64,000 nt of DNA from positions 71,478,609 through 71,542,608 of the forward strand of contig OX381709.1 of NCBI GenBank assembly GCA_947462335.1. Direction: 5' to 3'. Both the position numbers and the translations under genes were made by a program. Each line of letters opens with the position of its first letter. The stretch's first letter is position 1. Source of the stretch: Harmothoe impar (Eukaryota > Annelida > Polychaeta > Phyllodocida > Polynoidae). A model generated the notes under the pieces. The model worked only from the letters and a program-made list of their open reading frames with translations. It ran no database searches and was not told where the DNA came from. Shown here one piece after another: positions 22,650 to 31,920 of the stretch.

Positions 22650-23834
22650 TTAGTTTCCGGGAAGCCTCTTTCCGCGGCCTCCGCGTTTCCGGGGAGGTTC
22701 CTTCACTAATTTCCGCTGTTCACTTTCCTCTATCAAAGTATCAACTTCCAACTCATACGAGTCCAGGGACAAATCTCTCCCCTTCCATTCTCTTAGTCGA
22801 GCTACATTAGATTTATACATCTTTCCCTGTAATGAACGTATCACTACAGTACTGTCACTCACTATGCGGGTAACCACAAAGGGCCCATCCCAATTACTAG
22901 CAAGTTTCAGAGTCGATAACGGCTCATGTAATCTCACCACCTGATCACCAACTTTGAATCGTCGCGGCTTGAGGCCTAGATCATAGCCGGTTTTCTGCCA
23001 GGTGGCATTCTTCTGTAATTCAGTTCTCACCAATTTATAAGCATATTTGAATTGATCTCTTAATGACTCCACAAATATAACATGGCAGGGGGTTTCCGGG
23101 TTCATTCCTACCACCCCAAATACCAGATCAGCGGGCATTATTGAATCCTCCCCGAAAACTAACAGATTCGGGGAATAGGAGGTACTAGAATGGACAGTGC
23201 TATTATATGCATGACATACATAATCACACTGCTCATCCCAGTCGTCCATTTTATCATTTACCAGGGATTTTAACACCTGAATCAATGTACGATTGAATCT
23301 CTCAACCATTCCATCACTTTGTGGCCGATAGGTATTTGTTCTCGTTTTACAAATCGCCGATCGGTGACACATTTCCTGCCAGAGATCAGATTCAAATTCC
23401 CGACCTTGGTCACTATGCATCATTAGGGGAACCCCAAGATGCAATACCCAACCTTTAACAAAAGCTCTTGCACAGGTTGCCGCCTTGTGATCCGCTAATG
23501 AAAACACTCTCGTATACTTAGTATAATAATCGGTGACGACCATCATACAAGTATTACCCTCAGGGGTAGTTTTAAACCCACTGATAATGTCTATTGCGAC
23601 TCGCGCAAATCTTACTCCAAACAACTCCTGGGACAAGGGCATTTTACCCATCCCAGGCCCAGGTTTGTTTTTACAACAATCCTCAGAGAGGATCTCATCC
23701 CTTTCTTTTACTAGGGATGACAATTCATCAGTCAATGCAGCATATTGATAGTCCATTGACTGTTTGTCCAATCGGACATTCTCCCAGTAGAGGTCATCCT
23801 CTACACGGACTGCAAGTCCAGTGTACAAAACCAC
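22650..23834 (-). pseudogene. pol: Integrase core with gag-derived N-terminus
   Basis: The open frame starts inside the gag patch and runs into an integrase catalytic core. The DDE residues are visible: Asp in RVAIDIISGF, Asp in MHSDQGREF and Glu in SDGMVERFNRTL. A C-terminal region with VGDQVVRLHEP and FVVTRIVSD resembles the SH3-like/chromodomain-proximal part of Gypsy integrases. The HHCC zinc-binding domain is absent, replaced by gag coiled coil. Length from patch to stop is about 390 residues. Autonomous integration is unlikely. Confidence 0.85.
23682..23802 (-). repeat. 121-bp gag fragment filling the pol deletion
   Basis: Bases 23682-23802 match gag bases 27513-27633 with only one two-base difference (AG for CT near 23750). 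The fragment encodes part of the gag coiled coil in gag's own frame and stays in frame with the downstream integrase. It lies between truncated RT and integrase. The most economical explanation is template switching during reverse transcription. Confidence 0.9.
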
Positions 23835-25212
23835 TCATTCCCTCCCAGGGAATCAATCGTCTCATCTATCCTGGGAAGAGGATAGGAGTTTTTCTTAGTT
23901 AACCCATTCAGTTTCCGGTAATCAATACAGAATTGTATGCTACCATCCTTCTTGGTTACCATACACACAGGGGAGGACCAAGGACTCATGCTGGGAACAA
24001 TAACATTATCCTTCAGCATTTTCGCTATCTCTTCCTCAGCTACAATCTTCTTTTTGAGGGGTAGCCTCCTATAAGGAATCTTAAAAGCGGGGTTATCCCC
24101 GGTTTTAATTTCGTGCAATACCTTATTAGTTCTCCCCAGGGATTCACCTGGGGCCGCAAAAGCTTGCCTGCATCTCTTCAGCATAGCCCTCAGGGCTTCC
24201 TGATCATTCTCATCCGTTATGGATGATCCCGTTAACAACTTAGTTAACTCCTCATGCAATTCCTCCTCCCCTCCTTCTTCTAACCTCAGGTCTTGGTGAC
24301 TACCGGTGACTGCCTCCGCAAGTATCACTTTCCCAACTTCAAGATATACTGTGGAGTTTCCGGGGTTGGAAATGGGTGTCACTGTCCATCTGGAATTCCC
24401 TACTAGGGTATCCGCAGATTCCAATCCCTTCCGGGATAATACAGCCATATCCGGCTCGATTATCGCTAATCCTCTCTGGATTAGCCTCCCTGAACTGACT
24501 AACACGTCACAGGTCATTCCCGGGGGAATCTTCACGGTCTGTGCCACACTAGCAACACTACTTATCACTCTCAACTGACAGAGTATGGTCATATCATACG
24601 GGTATTCAATTTTCAACTTCCCACTTTTCGCATTCAAAGTCGCACCGAAAAGCGCTGCAAAATCCAAACCAAGAATACCATCATCTTCAATCTCAGCTAT
24701 GGTCAGGGCCCAAACAAATTCTTTCCCGGCCACAGAGATTATCAGAAAAGTCCGTCCAAATGTCCTCATTCTGGTACCATCGGCCGTACATGCGTTTACC
24801 CTCATTGTGAGGTTCTCACACATATTCGGCAATAAGCTGATGAATCTCCTAGAGATCATGGAGTGGCTAGCTCCAGTATCTATAAGAAATTCCCCAGTCT
24901 TTCCTTGTACAGAACAGGAAACGTACCACCTCTTCCCATCAGTTACTGAGGGATTCCTAGTAAACCGGTGAAGGTCACTATCAGTGCCCAGGTCGAATCC
25001 ACATCCTTTCAGGTGTTCCAGACAAGGATGACCCGGGGGAAGCCTGGTTCCTCCAACCTTAACCAACTCTTTGGTTATTGACTCCTCTAAACTGGCACTA
25101 GGTTTCCCATACGCGCACCCCTGGGCGCCTGTTGCACCAGCCTCCCCAGCCTCATGGTTTCGGGATGTACGGTCCCATCTCCCTTCTTGCTGGACACATT
25201 CACTGCTAATGA
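23801..25212 (-). pseudogene. pol: Pol N-terminal part: aspartic protease and truncated reverse transcriptase
   Basis: The frame is open from 25212 to a stop at 23801. The retroviral-type protease motif LIDTGASHSM is present. Then come the RT N-terminal signatures WSSPVCMVTKKDGSIQFCIDYR and the start of the palm (FCTLDL). The frame ends there, exactly where the RT catalytic aspartates and the rest of the palm, thumb and RNase H should follow. A gag-derived patch begins within the overlap at 23802. The protein would have protease but no polymerase activity. Confidence 0.85.
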
Positions 25213-25289
25213 ATCTTCACCGCCAACGTCGGTGATAATCTGGCTTATTTCCTCAGGGGTTACCGTCCTGCCATCCTCGGTAACCCCCT

Positions 25290-27842
25290 CTAATTTCCCG
25301 AAACCTCACTTCTCAGAACAGGTTTCTCAGCTTTGCATTCAGACGCAAAGTGCCCCTTTACTTGACACCTGTAACACTGGACAGTGTTACGATTGACCCT
25401 AGGGCGGCGCCTGGTTTGATTTTCAAACACCTCGTTCATGCGTTTAATCATGGACTCCATTAAGGTATTTAACGAGTTTCCTGACGCATTTGTTTTATCC
25501 GGAGTGGTCTTCTCCGGGGTCTGGGTTTTCTGACTGGAATCAGTCTGTGGTTCCCGAGTGTCGGGTTTCTGGGGAGTTTCTGAATAACTTTTGTTACTAG
25601 GAGGCTTCCCGGAAGCTGGGGTAGATCTAGATTTCTGACGTCCTTTGAATTTCAGGGCGTCTACTCTCTCCTCCCCTTCAGATTCTTCCCCGGAAGAATC
25701 GCTTCCATCTAAGGAATGTTCAATTCCAGAGACGCGCTGTCCCCTATTAGCAGGTATCATACCAGCCAATAGAATTTTCTTTTTGTCATGTTGATCAATC
25801 ACCATGAACAAATCCGCTAGGAAAGACCCAGCTTCCCAAGCTCGACTACAAACCTTAGCGTGATCCGGATCACTCAACCCACTAATGAACCTTACAAATA
25901 GGGATTCTATATAATATTCAGCATCCCTACTCCACTCTGGTCTAGCTTGCCGCAACAATCGCTGCAATTCCAGCCCATAAATCTTGGCAGATTCCTTGGG
26001 TTTCTGCGTTCTCCTCTGAAACAGAGTCCAGTGATCTACTGTCACCATTTTCCCAAATGCATAACAAGCTAATACTTCCAGTTGGTCGTATATAGCTTCC
26101 GGCCCATAAGTATCCCTCCATTCCTCAACCACTATCTTCCCCGGACCATCACTCAACCATATCACAAAAGCTCCCAAGGATTCTTTCTTGTTCCAGCCAT
26201 TGTACTTACAATCATCTAATAGTGATTGATATTCCTCCTTCCAGGGTCGTAAACCCCTGTAAGGCTTAGTGACACGTGCAGTCCTTTTAGCGGCATAATT
26301 AGAATGCACTAATTGACCCGACATGCGTCTACTCCAAGCCAGTAGGTCTGTACCGTCTTGACCTCGGCTAGAGCAATCTAACCCCAAATTGCCTATGGCA
26401 GGGTCTCGATTATGTAATCGATGTTCCGCCGGGGTCATGGTGACCCTCCGGTTCAAAGGAACCTTTGTCTTGGGTATATCGTCAGAAGATTTATCTGATT
26501 CCGATTCTGTACCCTCAGCAAAGCGGGGGCCTTGATAGCCGGACAATCCCTGAGTGTTTTTATGCACTGGATTATACCTTCCCTTTGTTCCCTGTTGGGA
26601 CCCCTTATTCAATCTACCCTTCGGCCTATTCTCAGGGTCTTTATTGACCCCTGAGTGTGTTCCAGTGGTCGGAGGTGGATATGAATAAGTTGCATCTGGG
26701 CAATATCTATAATTACCCTTGCTGTCATAATCCACTGGGTTCCCATATTGAGCCGGGTCATCTCCTGAAAAGGGATTTAATGAGCCATAACTATGGTTCA
26801 CCACTTCATCTCGAAATTTATTTTTATAATGTCGAGACACTTCCTCCTCTGGAGACATTTCCCTGTTAACTTGGCCATTACTGGCATGATTAACTGGTTC
26901 CCGTTCAAGAGAGCGCCCGGTGACATTTACTCTCCTTGAATCATTCCCTCTGTTTTTATACACAGAGTCCTCCACATTCCTCAATCCATTATCATTAATA
27001 AATGGATCAAACTGAGGTAATGCTTCCACCTTGCTACCAGTAAGAGTGTTGTCTAGAACAGTTTCCGGCATGACCGCTGGGATCTGTTCCTTTTCAACTT
27101 CCTCCCCCTGCTGTTCTATTGCCTTCGACAATTCAACCCGCAGGAGAGTTTTCCTGGCTTCCAGGGAACAGACAGCTTCCACCTCAGCTTTCCGCTTCCT
27201 TTCTAATTCTTCCGTTTCTTCCAGGATTTGCATCCTGGTAGATTCGTTTTCCCTGACCAACTGGTCTCTGCCCTTCTCGAGCTCTTTTGTCCCTTGTTTC
27301 AGGACATACCATTCTCTAGAGTATTGTTTCAACTCCTTCTCATACCTCTCCTTAAGAGACTCGGAGTGTTCATTCTCCTTCCGGTTCTCAGCAATTCGTG
27401 CTTGAATCTTTTGAAATTCATGCGATTCCTGAGCTACCTTCTTTTTCATATACCGGTTGTCTTCTATCAACCGTTCCCTCTCCTCTATCAGAGCTCCCTT
27501 TGTTCTCTGATTCTCAGAGAGGATCTCATCCCTTTCTTTTACTAGGGATGACAATTCATCAGTCAATGCAGCATATTGATCTTCCATTGACTGTTTGTCC
27601 AATCGGACATTCTCCCAGTAGAGGTCATCCTCTTCCCGAGCCAATCGCTCGTCATATTCCTTCTGGAATCTCTCATCCCCTACATAGGGTTCTACCCAGG
27701 AAAGATCCTGCACTTTCCTCTTCTTTTGCTCTGGCTTCAAGCCTTCCACAGGGTCCACCCCTGCCACTTCCAGGTGAGTTGATTCCAACTCCCCCTCTCT
27801 CAGCTCTGTGCCTGAGCCCCCCAGGCTACCACCGGTAGCCAT
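25290..27842 (-). CDS. gag: Gag, second copy (850 residues), adjacent to pol
   Basis: Nearly identical to the copy at 28395-30977: the same N-terminal coiled coil, capsid-like region and CCHC knuckle near the end. It stops at TAG (25290-25292) where the duplicate has AAG. It is the copy physically linked to pol. Between its end and the protease frame lies protein-like sequence in a third frame, so expression of pol needs frame changes here, either programmed or mutational. It may start from the internal LTR copy. Confidence 0.9.
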   Translation of the reverse strand: MATGGSLGGSGTELREGELESTHLEVAGVDPVEGLKPEQKKRKVQDLSWVEPYVGDERFQKEYDERLAREEDDLYWENVRLDKQSMEDQYAALTDELSSLVKERDEILSENQRTKGALIEERERLIEDNRYMKKKVAQESHEFQKIQARIAENRKENEHSESLKERYEKELKQYSREWYVLKQGTKELEKGRDQLVRENESTRMQILEETEELERKRKAEVEAVCSLEARKTLLRVELSKAIEQQGEEVEKEQIPAVMPETVLDNTLTGSKVEALPQFDPFINDNGLRNVEDSVYKNRGNDSRRVNVTGRSLEREPVNHASNGQVNREMSPEEEVSRHYKNKFRDEVVNHSYGSLNPFSGDDPAQYGNPVDYDSKGNYRYCPDATYSYPPPTTGTHSGVNKDPENRPKGRLNKGSQQGTKGRYNPVHKNTQGLSGYQGPRFAEGTESESDKSSDDIPKTKVPLNRRVTMTPAEHRLHNRDPAIGNLGLDCSSRGQDGTDLLAWSRRMSGQLVHSNYAAKRTARVTKPYRGLRPWKEEYQSLLDDCKYNGWNKKESLGAFVIWLSDGPGKIVVEEWRDTYGPEAIYDQLEVLACYAFGKMVTVDHWTLFQRRTQKPKESAKIYGLELQRLLRQARPEWSRDAEYYIESLFVRFISGLSDPDHAKVCSRAWEAGSFLADLFMVIDQHDKKKILLAGMIPANRGQRVSGIEHSLDGSDSSGEESEGEERVDALKFKGRQKSRSTPASGKPPSNKSYSETPQKPDTREPQTDSSQKTQTPEKTTPDKTNASGNSLNTLMESMIKRMNEVFENQTRRRPRVNRNTVQCYRCQVKGHFASECKAEKPVLRSEVSGN

Positions 27843-27942
27843 TGTCCATCCACCTAAGGACTTCCTGTTCAGTTTAACCCGAACATATTCCCGAACAATT
27901 ACCTTGTTCTGCTACCTTCACTGCTACTGGTCACGGCACCAG

Positions 27943-28360
27943 TGTGGTGGTTCGTGGTTATTCTAGATTAAGGAACAACGATCACGGCAGTTTCCAGGTG
28001 CGAGAATATCAGTCTTTATTCATAAAATCAACTCCAGTTCCTTCACTAGGGAACGATCAGTGTAGAATCAATACACACAGGTAAATCAGGTTTCTCTATA
28101 GATAGAGGAAACGGTCAGTATAGTCTTAGTATACAACTCTGTCCGCACGGTTGGACATGTGAAGTCTATCGTCAGTCGGGCCTGCACTGACTGCCTTCCA
28201 GGTAAACACACGGGTCTTATATAACACCGGCTCTTAGGTCACGTGGCCAGGTGGGTGGGTCGGCAGCCCACCTGAGAGCGGCACACGGTTACCTGGAGAG
28301 GACCTGCGCCCTCTCCCGGGAACTGTGTGCACTAGCTCCAGGTAGAGAAGCCGAGTAAAC
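27943..28360 (-). repeat. Internal partial LTR copy
   Basis: 418 bp identical in layout to LTR bases 31078-31495. Only the outermost 56 bp of the LTR (the 5' end on the minus strand) is missing. TATA (28217-28224) and AATAAA are kept and a PBS copy follows, so an internal start of transcription is possible. It shares the two private variants of the 5' LTR, not those of the 3' LTR, which shows that it was copied from the 5' side. Confidence 0.92.
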
Positions 28361-28394
28361 ATGTCGGTGATAATCTGGCTTATTTCCTCAGGGG

Positions 28395-30977
28395 TTACCG
28401 TCCTGCCATCCTCGGTAACCCCCTCTTATTTCCCGAAACCTCACTTCTCAGAACAGGTTTCTCAGCTTTGCATTCAGACGCAAAGTGCCCCTTTACTTGA
28501 CACCTGTAACACTGGACAGTGTTACGATTGACCCTAGGGCGGCGCCTGGTTTGATTTTCAAACACCTCGTTCATGCGTTTAATCATGGACTCCATTAAGG
28601 TATTTAACGAGTTTCCTGACGCATTTGTTTTATCCGGAGTGGTCTTCTCCGGGGTCTGGGTTTTCTGACTGGAATCAGTCTGTGGTTCCCGAGTGTCGGG
28701 TTTCTGGGGAGTTTCTGAATAACTTTTGTTACTAGGAGGCTTCCCGGAAGCTGGGGTAGATCTAGATTTCTGACGTCCTTTGAATTTCAGGGCGTCTACT
28801 CTCTCCTCCCCTTCAGATTCTTCCCCGGAAGAATCGCTTCCATCTAAGGAATGTTCAATTCCAGAGACGCGCTGTCCCCTATTAGCAGGTATCATACCAG
28901 CCAATAGAATTTTCTTTTTGTCATGTTGATCAATCACCATGAACAAATCCGCTAGGAAAGACCCAGCTTCCCAAGCTCGACTACAAACCTTAGCGTGATC
29001 CGGATCACTCAACCCACTAATGAACCTTACAAATAGGGATTCTATATAATATTCAGCATCCCTACTCCACTCTGGTCTAGCTTGCCGCAACAATCGCTGC
29101 AATTCCAGCCCATAAATCTTGGCAGATTCCTTGGGTTTCTGCGTTCTCCTCTGAAACAGAGTCCAGTGATCTACTGTCACCATTTTCCCAAATGCATAAC
29201 AAGCTAATACTTCCAGTTGGTCGTATATAGCTTCCGGCCCATAAGTATCCCTCCATTCCTCAACCACTATCTTCCCCGGACCATCACTCAACCATATCAC
29301 AAAAGCTCCCAAGGATTCTTCCTTGTTCCAGCCATTGTACTTACAATCATCTAATAGTGATTGATATTCCTCCTTCCAGGGTCGTAAACCCCTGTAAGGC
29401 TTAGTGACACGTGCAGTCCTTTTAGCTGCATAATTAGAATGCACTAATTGACCCGACATGCGTCTACTCCAAGCCAGTAGGTCTGTACCGTCTTGACCTC
29501 GGCTAGAGCAATCTAACCCCAAATTGCCTATGGCAGGGTCTCGATTATGTAATCGATGTTCCGCCGGGGTCATGGTGACCCTCCGGTTCAAAGGAACCTT
29601 TGTCTTGGGTATATCGTCAGAAGATTTATCTGATTCCGATTCTGTACCCTCAGCAAAGCGGGGGCCTTGATAGCCGGACAATCCCTGAGTGTTTTTATGC
29701 ACTGGATTATACCTTCCCTTTGTTCCCTGTTGGGACCCCTTATTCAATCTACCCTTCGGCCTATTCTCAGGGTCTTTATTGACCCCTGAGTGTGTTCCAG
29801 TGGTCGGAGGTGGATATGAATAAGTTGCATCTGGGCAATATCTATAATTACCCTTGCTGTCATAATCCACCGGGTTCCCATATTGAGCCGGGTCATCTCC
29901 TGAAAAGGGATTTAATGAGCCATAACTATGGTTCACCACTTCATCTCGAAATTTATTTTTATAATGTCGAGACACTTCCTCCTCTGGAGACATTTCCCTG
30001 TTAACTTGGCCATTACTGGCATGATTAACTGGTTCCCGTTCAAGAGAGCGCCCGGTGACATTTACTCTCCTTGAATCATTCCCTCTGTTTTTATACACAG
30101 AGTCCTCCACATTCCTCAATCCATTATCATTAATAAATGGATCAAACTGAGGTAATGCTTCCACCTTGCTACCAGTAAGAGTGTTGTCTAGAACAGTTTC
30201 CGGCATGACCGCTGGGATCTGTTCCTTTTCAACTTCCTCCCCCTGCTGTTCTATTGCCTTCGACAATTCAACCCGCAGGAGAGTTTTCCTGGCTTCCAGG
30301 GAACAGACAGCTTCCACCTCAGCTTTCCGCTTCCTTTCTAATTCTTCCGTTTCTTCCAGGATTTGCATCCTGGTAGATTCGTTTTCCCTGACCAACTGGT
30401 CTCTGCCCTTCTCGAGCTCTTTTGTCCCTTGTTTCAGGACATACCATTCTCTAGAGTATTGTTTCAACTCCTTCTCATACCTCTCCTTAAGAGACTCGGA
30501 GTGTTCATTCTCCTTCCGGTTCTCAGCAATTCGTGCTTGAATCTTTTGAAATTCATGCGATTCCTGAGCTACCTTCTTTTTCATATACCGGTTGTCTTCT
30601 ATCAACCGTTCCCTCTCCTCTATCAGAGCTCCCTTTGTTCTCTGATTCTCAGAGAGGATCTCATCCCTTTCTTTTACTAGGGATGACAATTCATCAGTCA
30701 ATGCAGCATATTGATCTTCCATTGACTGTTTGTCCAATCGGACATTCTCCCAGTAGAGGTCATCCTCTTCCCGAGCCAATCGCTCGTCATATTCCTTCTG
30801 GAATCTCTCATCCCCTACATAGGGTTCTACCCAGGAAAGATCCTGCACTTTCCTCTTCTTTTGCTCTGGCTTCAAGCCTTCCACAGGGTCCACCCCTGCC
30901 ACTTCCAGGTGAGTTGATTCCAACTCCCCCTCTCTCAGCTCTGTGCCTGAGCCCCCCAGGCTACCACCGGTAGCCAT
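28395..30977 (-). CDS. gag: Gag, promoter-proximal copy (860 residues)
   Basis: Structural capsid/nucleocapsid polyprotein. Residues 1-60 are acidic/Gly-rich. About 70-250 is a long charged coiled coil (Glu/Lys/Arg heptads). A low-complexity linker follows, then a capsid-like region at about 540-690 (WxxF and YExL-like segments). The CCHC knuckle CYRCQVKGHFASEC is near residue 835. It lies behind the complete 5' LTR. It differs from the other copy by Glu for Lys in NKEESLG and by Lys at the position where the other copy has an amber stop, which adds ten residues. It is intact and could be translated. Confidence 0.9.
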   Translation of the reverse strand: MATGGSLGGSGTELREGELESTHLEVAGVDPVEGLKPEQKKRKVQDLSWVEPYVGDERFQKEYDERLAREEDDLYWENVRLDKQSMEDQYAALTDELSSLVKERDEILSENQRTKGALIEERERLIEDNRYMKKKVAQESHEFQKIQARIAENRKENEHSESLKERYEKELKQYSREWYVLKQGTKELEKGRDQLVRENESTRMQILEETEELERKRKAEVEAVCSLEARKTLLRVELSKAIEQQGEEVEKEQIPAVMPETVLDNTLTGSKVEALPQFDPFINDNGLRNVEDSVYKNRGNDSRRVNVTGRSLEREPVNHASNGQVNREMSPEEEVSRHYKNKFRDEVVNHSYGSLNPFSGDDPAQYGNPVDYDSKGNYRYCPDATYSYPPPTTGTHSGVNKDPENRPKGRLNKGSQQGTKGRYNPVHKNTQGLSGYQGPRFAEGTESESDKSSDDIPKTKVPLNRRVTMTPAEHRLHNRDPAIGNLGLDCSSRGQDGTDLLAWSRRMSGQLVHSNYAAKRTARVTKPYRGLRPWKEEYQSLLDDCKYNGWNKEESLGAFVIWLSDGPGKIVVEEWRDTYGPEAIYDQLEVLACYAFGKMVTVDHWTLFQRRTQKPKESAKIYGLELQRLLRQARPEWSRDAEYYIESLFVRFISGLSDPDHAKVCSRAWEAGSFLADLFMVIDQHDKKKILLAGMIPANRGQRVSGIEHSLDGSDSSGEESEGEERVDALKFKGRQKSRSTPASGKPPSNKSYSETPQKPDTREPQTDSSQKTQTPEKTTPDKTNASGNSLNTLMESMIKRMNEVFENQTRRRPRVNRNTVQCYRCQVKGHFASECKAEKPVLRSEVSGNKRGLPRMAGR

Positions 30978-31063
30978 TGTCCATCCACCTAAGGACTTCC
31001 TGTTCAGTTTAACCCGAACATATTCCCGAACAATTACCTTGTTCTGCTACCTTCACTGCTACT

Positions 31064-31076
31064 GGTCACGGCACCA
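31064..31076 (-). other. Primer binding site (PBS)
   Basis: TGGTGCCGTGACC on the minus strand, one base inside the 5' LTR. It begins with the TGG complementary to a tRNA CCA end. A second copy lies at 27929-27941 inside the duplication. The primer tRNA species was not identified. Confidence 0.75.
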
Positions 31077-31077
31077 G

Positions 31078-31551
31078 TGTGGTGGTTCGTGGTTATTCTA
31101 GATTAAGGAACAACGATCACGGCAGTTTCCAGGTGCGAGAATATCAGTCTTTATTCATAAAATCAACTCCAGTTCCTTCACTAGGGAACGATCAGTGTAG
31201 AATCAATACACACAGGTAAATCAGGTTTCTCTATAGATAGAGGAAACGGTCAGTATAGTCTTAGTATACAACTCTGTCCGCACGGTTGGACATGTGAAGT
31301 CTATCGTCAGTCGGGCCTGCACTGACTGCCTTCCAGGTAAACACACGGGTCTTATATAACACCGGCTCTTAGGTCACGTGGCCAGGTGGGTGGGTCGGCA
31401 GCCCACCTGAGAGCGGCACACGGTTACCTGGAGAGGACCTGCGCCCTCTCCCGGGAACTGTGTGCACTAGCTCCAGGTAGAGAAGCCGAGTAAACAGACG
31501 TTACCCGGAAATACCGTGTATGAGATTAATATGTAATATCATGCCCCTACA
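31078..31551 (-). repeat. 5' LTR
   Basis: 474 bp, with TATA at 31352-31359 and AATAAA at 31150-31155 on the minus strand. It is followed after one base by the PBS. Its outer end (31551) abuts ACAG, matching the other flank of the element. Confidence 0.95.
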
Positions 31552-31920
31552 ACAGTATGTAGTACATGCAAAATGTATAACGAGTGGACATGGAATAATT
31601 ATGATATCTTTTTTTATCACCGGTTAAATCTACCAGGTTATTTCACAGGGGTCTGCACATGTGCTCAATAATATTGTCCAGGGAGTCTTGGTTACACGAC
31701 AAAAACGATGGTGGGTCCCATAGGGCAGCCCACCTAGGATCCAGATCAGACTAATTAAGCAATGGTGGCTGGGTAGTGTTTTCTTAATTATAGGTATTGA
31801 CATACTGCAGATACCCTAAATGAAGGAGGCTCAATGGCAGTGAGGAGAATGGGACTGAAGGAGTACACTATTTTGCTACATTGTACACAGCCGTTGCTAA
31901 CCGTGCAACAAATGCCAAAC

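Larger units (their letters stand above)
25226..31495 (-). repeat. Tandem duplication of a 3135-bp gag-PBS-LTR block
   Basis: Bases 25226-28360 and 28361-31495 are head-to-tail copies of 3135 bp. I noticed only a handful of differences (e.g. near 25292, 26188, 26293 and 26751). The junction at 28360/28361 joins the LTR sequence ...GAGTAAAC to gag 3' sequence, with only a few bases of shared sequence. Near-identity dates the duplication after or at insertion. Confidence 0.92.
17019..31551 (-). mobile_element. Ty3/Gypsy-type LTR retrotransposon, rearranged and non-autonomous
   Basis: Two 474-bp LTRs (TGTAGGGG...ACCACCACA on the minus strand) bound the element, with ACAG on both outer sides (17015-17018 and 31552-31555). 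Order along transcription: 5' LTR, PBS, gag copy 2, partial internal LTR with PBS, gag copy 1, protease and N-terminal RT, gag-derived patch, integrase core, accessory ORFs, PPT, 3' LTR. The protease-RT-RNase H-integrase order and the CCHC gag fit Ty3/Gypsy (Metaviridae). The RT active site, RNase H and integrase zinc finger are missing, so mobility would need proteins supplied in trans. I saw only two differences between the LTRs (near 17104 and 17308), which implies a recent insertion. Confidence 0.9.

Noticed and set aside
27398..27838. 146-residue + strand frame (also at 30533-30973) and other + strand frames opposite gag
   Set aside because: They are antisense shadows of gag and occur in both duplicates only because the block is duplicated.
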